Under the pieces are notes generated by a model. It ran no database searches. It was not told the origin of the DNA and saw nothing but the letters and a program-made list of their open reading frames with translations. A stretch of DNA of 64,000 nucleotides from Hyphomicrobiales bacterium (GTDB taxonomy: Bacteria > Pseudomonadota > Alphaproteobacteria > Rhizobiales > Beijerinckiaceae), in assembly GCA_027484605.1 (NCBI GenBank), contig JAIXSR010000087.1, positions 43,898 to 107,897 on the forward strand, read 5' to 3'. Positions within the stretch are counted from its first letter, which is position 1; the number at the start of each line of letters is the position of its first letter. Of this stretch, positions 60,344 through 64,000 are shown piece by piece. Position numbers and translations under genes: made by a program.

Positions 60344-61543
60344 ATGGCTGAAGACGAAAGGTTCAGAACCGAGGAATCATTCACGATCCCTGCCGAAGGG
60401 GCTGCCGGGGAGGATGTACATGCCGCGCCGCAGGGCTTCCTCGAGCGCCTGTCGAACAGTTTCGGCGCCATCCTGATGGGATTGCTGCTGGTGCCGCTCG
60501 CCTGCTGGGGCCTCTTCTGGAACGAGGGCCGCGCCGTCAAGACCGCCCGGGCGCTCGAGGAAGGCCAGGGGCTCGTCCAGTCGGTCGGCACCCAGCGCCG
60601 CGACCCGGCCTTTGACGGAAAGCTCGTCCATGTCACGGGCGCGGTGCGCTCGGACAGCGGCGTGCAGGATGACCTTTTCGGCATCCGGTCGCGGGGGCTG
60701 AAGCTCTATCGCAAGGTCGAGATGCTGCAATGGGTCGAGAAGGAATCCGGATCGGGGCAGGACCGCAAGTTCACCTATTCCCAGGAATGGAGCGACCGGC
60801 CGGTCGATTCCAGCCGGTTCCGCGTGACGCAGGGACACCAGAACCCGCCGATGCGCTGGTCATCCGAGACGTTCTTCGTGCGAGACGCTAGAATTGACTC
60901 CTATCCTATTGGAAACGCCATTCAAAGACTCTCCGGGGCCACGGATTTCCGCCTCGATCCGGCGGTCGTGGAAACGGCCCGCCGCCGCACGGGCTCTTCC
61001 CTGACCATGCGGGACGGGATGCTCTTTCTGGCCAACAACCAGAACGGCACGCAAGTGGGCAGCCTGCGGGTCAGCTACCAGCTCCTGCAGGAAGGCACGG
61101 CGAGTTTCGTCGGACGCCAGACTGCAGATGGAATCGAGCCCTACAAGGCCCGGAACGGCCGCGATTTCCTTCTCGCCGCCAATGGCACGCGCACGACCGA
61201 CGAGATGTTCGAAACGGCCCAGCAGGACAATGCCATCCTGACCTGGATCCTGAGGGCCGTGGGCCTCTTCGTGATGTTCATCGGCTTTTCGTCGCTTTTC
61301 GCGCCGGTCACATTGCTGGCAAGCTATGTTCCGCTGCTCGGAAGCCTTGTCAGCGGCGCTGTAGGCCTCGTGGCCGCGGCCGCGACGGCGATACTCGGGC
61401 CGGCTGTCATCGCCGTGGCATGGTTCGCCTATCGCCCGCTTGTCTCGATCATCGTGCTGGCCATCGGTTTCGGCCTCGCCTTCGGCTTCCGGATATTGCG
61501 CCAGCGCCGGCAGGCCGCAGCGCCGCGAGGCGCCCCGGCCTGA
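60344..61543 (+). CDS. TMEM43 family membrane protein
   Basis: SFGAILMGLLLVPLACWGLFWNEGRAVKTARALEEG; ARNGRDFLLAANGTRTTDEMFETAQQDNAILTWILRAVGLFVMFIGFSSLFAPV. Confidence 0.85.
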   Translation: MAEDERFRTEESFTIPAEGAAGEDVHAAPQGFLERLSNSFGAILMGLLLVPLACWGLFWNEGRAVKTARALEEGQGLVQSVGTQRRDPAFDGKLVHVTGAVRSDSGVQDDLFGIRSRGLKLYRKVEMLQWVEKESGSGQDRKFTYSQEWSDRPVDSSRFRVTQGHQNPPMRWSSETFFVRDARIDSYPIGNAIQRLSGATDFRLDPAVVETARRRTGSSLTMRDGMLFLANNQNGTQVGSLRVSYQLLQEGTASFVGRQTADGIEPYKARNGRDFLLAANGTRTTDEMFETAQQDNAILTWILRAVGLFVMFIGFSSLFAPVTLLASYVPLLGSLVSGAVGLVAAAATAILGPAVIAVAWFAYRPLVSIIVLAIGFGLAFGFRILRQRRQAAAPRGAPA

Positions 61544-61553
61544 CCGTCCGGGC

Positions 61554-62498
61554 CTAGCGGGCCCAGCGAAGGGCCATCACGTCGAGGTCGCGGGCCAGTT
61601 CCAGCAATTGCGCCTCGGCCTCGGCCGAGGGGCGACGCAGCGGATGGCGTACATCATCGCAGGCGATGATGCCGCCGGCCTTCATCAGGATCTTGGCCGT
61701 GATGAGCCCGCATTGCCGGTTCTCGTGGTTGATCAACGGCAGCCAGCGGGCATAGGCGGCGCGGGTGGCGGCCCGGTCACCGCCTGCCCATGGATCCATG
61801 ATCTGGCGGATGCCATCGGGATAGCCGCCGCCGGTCATCGCGCCGGTGCAGCCCGCATCGAGATCGGCCATCAGCGTGATGGCTTCCTCGCCATCCCACG
61901 GGCCTTCGATCGCCGTCCCGCCAAGGGCCAGCAGGTCTCGCAGCTTCGTCGCGGCACCGGCCGTCTCGATCTTGAAATAGGCGACCTGTTCGATCTCTTT
62001 CGCCAGTCGGGCCAGCAGGGCGGGCGGCAGCGGCGTGCCGGCCACCGGCGCGTCCTGGATCATGATCGGGATCGAGATAGCATCGGAGACGACCTTGAAG
62101 AACTCGGCGATCTGCGCATCGCCCACGCGGAAGGTGGCCCCATGATAGGGCGGCATGATCATGACCATGGCCGCGCCCATTTCTTCGGCAGCGCGCGAGC
62201 GCTCGGCGCAGATTCGGGACGAGAAATGGGTCGTCGTGACGATCACCGGCACGCGGCCGGCCACATGGTCAAGGCAGAGTTTCGTCAGCACCTCGCGCTC
62301 GGCATCGGAAAGCACGAACTGCTCGGAGAAATTTGCCAAAATGCAGAGGCCGTGCGAGCCGGCATCGATCATGAAATCGAGGCAACGCTTCTGCCCCTCG
62401 AGGTCGAGGCCGCCCGCCTTGTCGAAGATCGTGGGAACAACCGGGAACACGCCCTTGTAGGGGCGCTGGAACCCGTGCGGAGCCTTGGCCTGGACCAT
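61554..62498 (-). CDS. Dihydrodipicolinate synthase family protein
   Basis: GVFPVVPTIFDKAGGLDLEGQKRCLDFMIDAGSHGLCILANFSEQFVLSDAER; AYFKIE lysine region. Confidence 0.9.
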   Translation of the reverse strand: MVQAKAPHGFQRPYKGVFPVVPTIFDKAGGLDLEGQKRCLDFMIDAGSHGLCILANFSEQFVLSDAEREVLTKLCLDHVAGRVPVIVTTTHFSSRICAERSRAAEEMGAAMVMIMPPYHGATFRVGDAQIAEFFKVVSDAISIPIMIQDAPVAGTPLPPALLARLAKEIEQVAYFKIETAGAATKLRDLLALGGTAIEGPWDGEEAITLMADLDAGCTGAMTGGGYPDGIRQIMDPWAGGDRAATRAAYARWLPLINHENRQCGLITAKILMKAGGIIACDDVRHPLRRPSAEAEAQLLELARDLDVMALRWAR

Positions 62499-62522
62499 CG
62501 AGGTGAACCTCCCTGAAAAACT

Positions 62523-62535
62523 GTATGCAGCATAC
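62523..62535. promoter_or_regulatory. GTATGC-A-GCATAC perfect palindrome in the divergent promoter; candidate operator
   Basis: 6-1-6 palindrome between divergent genes starting at 62498(-) and 62562/62646(+). Confidence 0.6.
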
Positions 62536-62561
62536 TTGCGACCCGGGAACCATTAGCTATA

Positions 62562-63536
62562 GTGGCCCTGCCGTCAATCCGGGAGGCAGCGATTTCACAC
62601 CAGCCAGGGGCAGGATCGGTCAACCAGAACGGGGCTGGACGCGCCGTGGTGGATGCACATCACCATGTCTGGGATCCGGGCCGGAACTATCATCCCTGGC
62701 TGTGCGATGCGCCGCCGATCCGCTTCCGCTACGGTGATTATTCCGCGCTTCGCCGTCCCTACCTTCCCGCCGATTATCGCCGTGATGCCGGGCCCTACCG
62801 CCTGCTCGCCAGCGTCTATGTCGAGGCCGAATGGGACCCGCGTGATCCCGTGGGCGAGATGACCTATATCGCCGCCTTGCGCGAGGAGACCGGTCTTCCC
62901 AGCGTGGCTGTCGCGCAGGCCTGGCTTGACCGGGCCGATTGCGCTTCCGTGCTGGAAAGCCATGCCGCACGCGGTTTCGTCCGTTCGGTCCGCCACAAGC
63001 CGCGTGCCAATGCCGCGCCGGGGGATGGTGCGCCGGGTGGCATGGCCGATCCGCTTTGGCGCGAGGGTTACGCCAGGCTCGCCCCTCTGGGCCTGCGCTT
63101 CGACCTCCAGACGCCCTGGTGGCATCTCGGCGAGGCAGCCCGGCTCGCGGCGGATTTCCCCGAGAGCACCATCATCCTCAACCATACCGGCCTGCCGGCG
63201 GATCGCTCGCCCGAAGGACTGGCGGGCTGGCAAGCTGCCATGCAGGGCCTCGCGGCCTGCCCGAATGTCATGGTCAAGATCTCCGGCATCGGCGTGCCGG
63301 GGCAGGCCTGGACGGCCGAAACCAACCGGGAGATCGTGCTGCGGACCATCGAGGCCTTCGGGACGGAGCGATGCATGTTCGCCTCGAACTTCCCGGTTGA
63401 CTCGCTCTGCGCCGGTTTCCCGACCATCTTCGGCGGTTTCGAAGCCATCGTGGCCGGTTTTCCGCCGGCCGAACAGGAGGCGTTGTTCGTCGAAAACGCC
63501 CGACGCATCTATGCCATAGGAGAGGAACATGCCTGA
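62562..63536 (+). CDS. Amidohydrolase 2 family (TIM-barrel metal-dependent hydrolase); start uncertain, GTG 62562 or GTG 62646
   Basis: VVDAHHHVWDPGRNYHPWL; TIILNHTGLPADRSPEGL; RCMFASNFPVD. Confidence 0.88.
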   Translation: MALPSIREAAISHQPGAGSVNQNGAGRAVVDAHHHVWDPGRNYHPWLCDAPPIRFRYGDYSALRRPYLPADYRRDAGPYRLLASVYVEAEWDPRDPVGEMTYIAALREETGLPSVAVAQAWLDRADCASVLESHAARGFVRSVRHKPRANAAPGDGAPGGMADPLWREGYARLAPLGLRFDLQTPWWHLGEAARLAADFPESTIILNHTGLPADRSPEGLAGWQAAMQGLAACPNVMVKISGIGVPGQAWTAETNREIVLRTIEAFGTERCMFASNFPVDSLCAGFPTIFGGFEAIVAGFPPAEQEALFVENARRIYAIGEEHA

Positions 63537-64000
63537 GACAGGGAACGGGAAGCCGCGGCTGGGCTATCTCGGCGTGGGCCTGATGGGCCTGCCCATGGTC
63601 CGCCATCTGCTGCCGAAGGGCTATACCATCACGGCCTTCGATATCGCGCCCGCCCGGTGCGAGGCTGCGCGCGAGGCCGGGGCAGGGGTGGCTGCGACGC
63701 CGGGCGGTGTTGTGGATGGCGCTGATCTGATCATCCTGAACCTGCCGACCCTGGATGCGGTGGAGCAGGTGATGTTCGGCAGCGGCGGCGTGGCTCAAGC
63801 GATGCAGCCGGGCCAGATCCTTGTCGATTTTTCGACCATTCCGGTCGATGCCTGCCGCCGCCTCGGTGCACGCCTTCTGGCGGAGCGGGGATGCGGCTGG
63901 GTCGACACCCCGGTTTCGGGCGGTCCGCCGGCTTCCGGCACCGGCACGCTGACCGTCATGGCCGGCGGCCGCGAGGTCGATCTCGACCGGATCGCGCCGC
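63529..64000 (+). CDS. NAD(P)-dependent 3-hydroxyisobutyrate dehydrogenase-like protein (3' truncated by window edge)
   Basis: Translated from ATG 63529: MPETGNGKPRLGYLGVGLMGLPMVRHLLPKGYTITAFDIAPARCEAARE; not in the ORF track because it has no stop in the window. Confidence 0.88.
   Translation, partial: MPETGNGKPRLGYLGVGLMGLPMVRHLLPKGYTITAFDIAPARCEAAREAGAGVAATPGGVVDGADLIILNLPTLDAVEQVMFGSGGVAQAMQPGQILVDFSTIPVDACRRLGARLLAERGCGWVDTPVSGGPPASGTGTLTVMAGGREVDLDRIAP

Noticed and set aside
1-64000. Mobile element, prophage, tRNA or rRNA content
   Set aside because: No transposase, integrase, terminal repeats or recognisable RNA genes seen by eye; tRNAscan-SE and Rfam searches would be needed to exclude small RNA genes.

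Overview
High-GC, alphaproteobacterial-looking chromosomal window packed with about 53 CDSs. I saw no rRNA, tRNA, CRISPR array, transposase or phage module. In order: the end of an oligopeptide ABC transporter; a tightly overlapped cluster joining an XDH-family molybdenum hydroxylase (IorAB-like) to soxXYZA; an SNase-like protein; an M20 peptidase; a penicillin-acylase-family Ntn hydrolase next to a complete dipeptide ABC cassette; class III ADH; DNA Pol IV; a divergent MobA-like hydroxylase/MarR pair; a transglutaminase / ATP-grasp + alpha-E / transglutaminase-DUF2126 cluster; ankyrin and YciI proteins; a TAXI-TRAP transporter; ugpBAEC; a MASE1-like histidine kinase with a FixJ-like regulator whose phospho-acceptor Asp is Tyr; a hydantoinase/amidase/deacetylase cluster with a Pot-like ABC transporter; a membrane protein and GH5 pair; a GntP/DUF401-like permease; a Crp/Fnr regulator converging on a cyclase / (Gly-Leu-Asn)15-PAP2 / subtilase operon divergent from a TMEM43 homologue; and a DHDPS-like / amidohydrolase / HIBADH-like locus. 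The best candidates for undescribed biology are: (1) the Crp / subtilase / GLN-repeat PAP2-haloperoxidase / adenylate cyclase / TMEM43 locus, which carries a CRP-like palindrome; (2) the Mo-hydroxylase-soxXYZA operon, which has no soxB or soxCD in the window and a non-canonical SoxY C-terminus; (3) the phospho-acceptor-less response regulator; (4) the ATP-grasp/transglutaminase cluster. All family names come from motif recognition by eye, with no database search.
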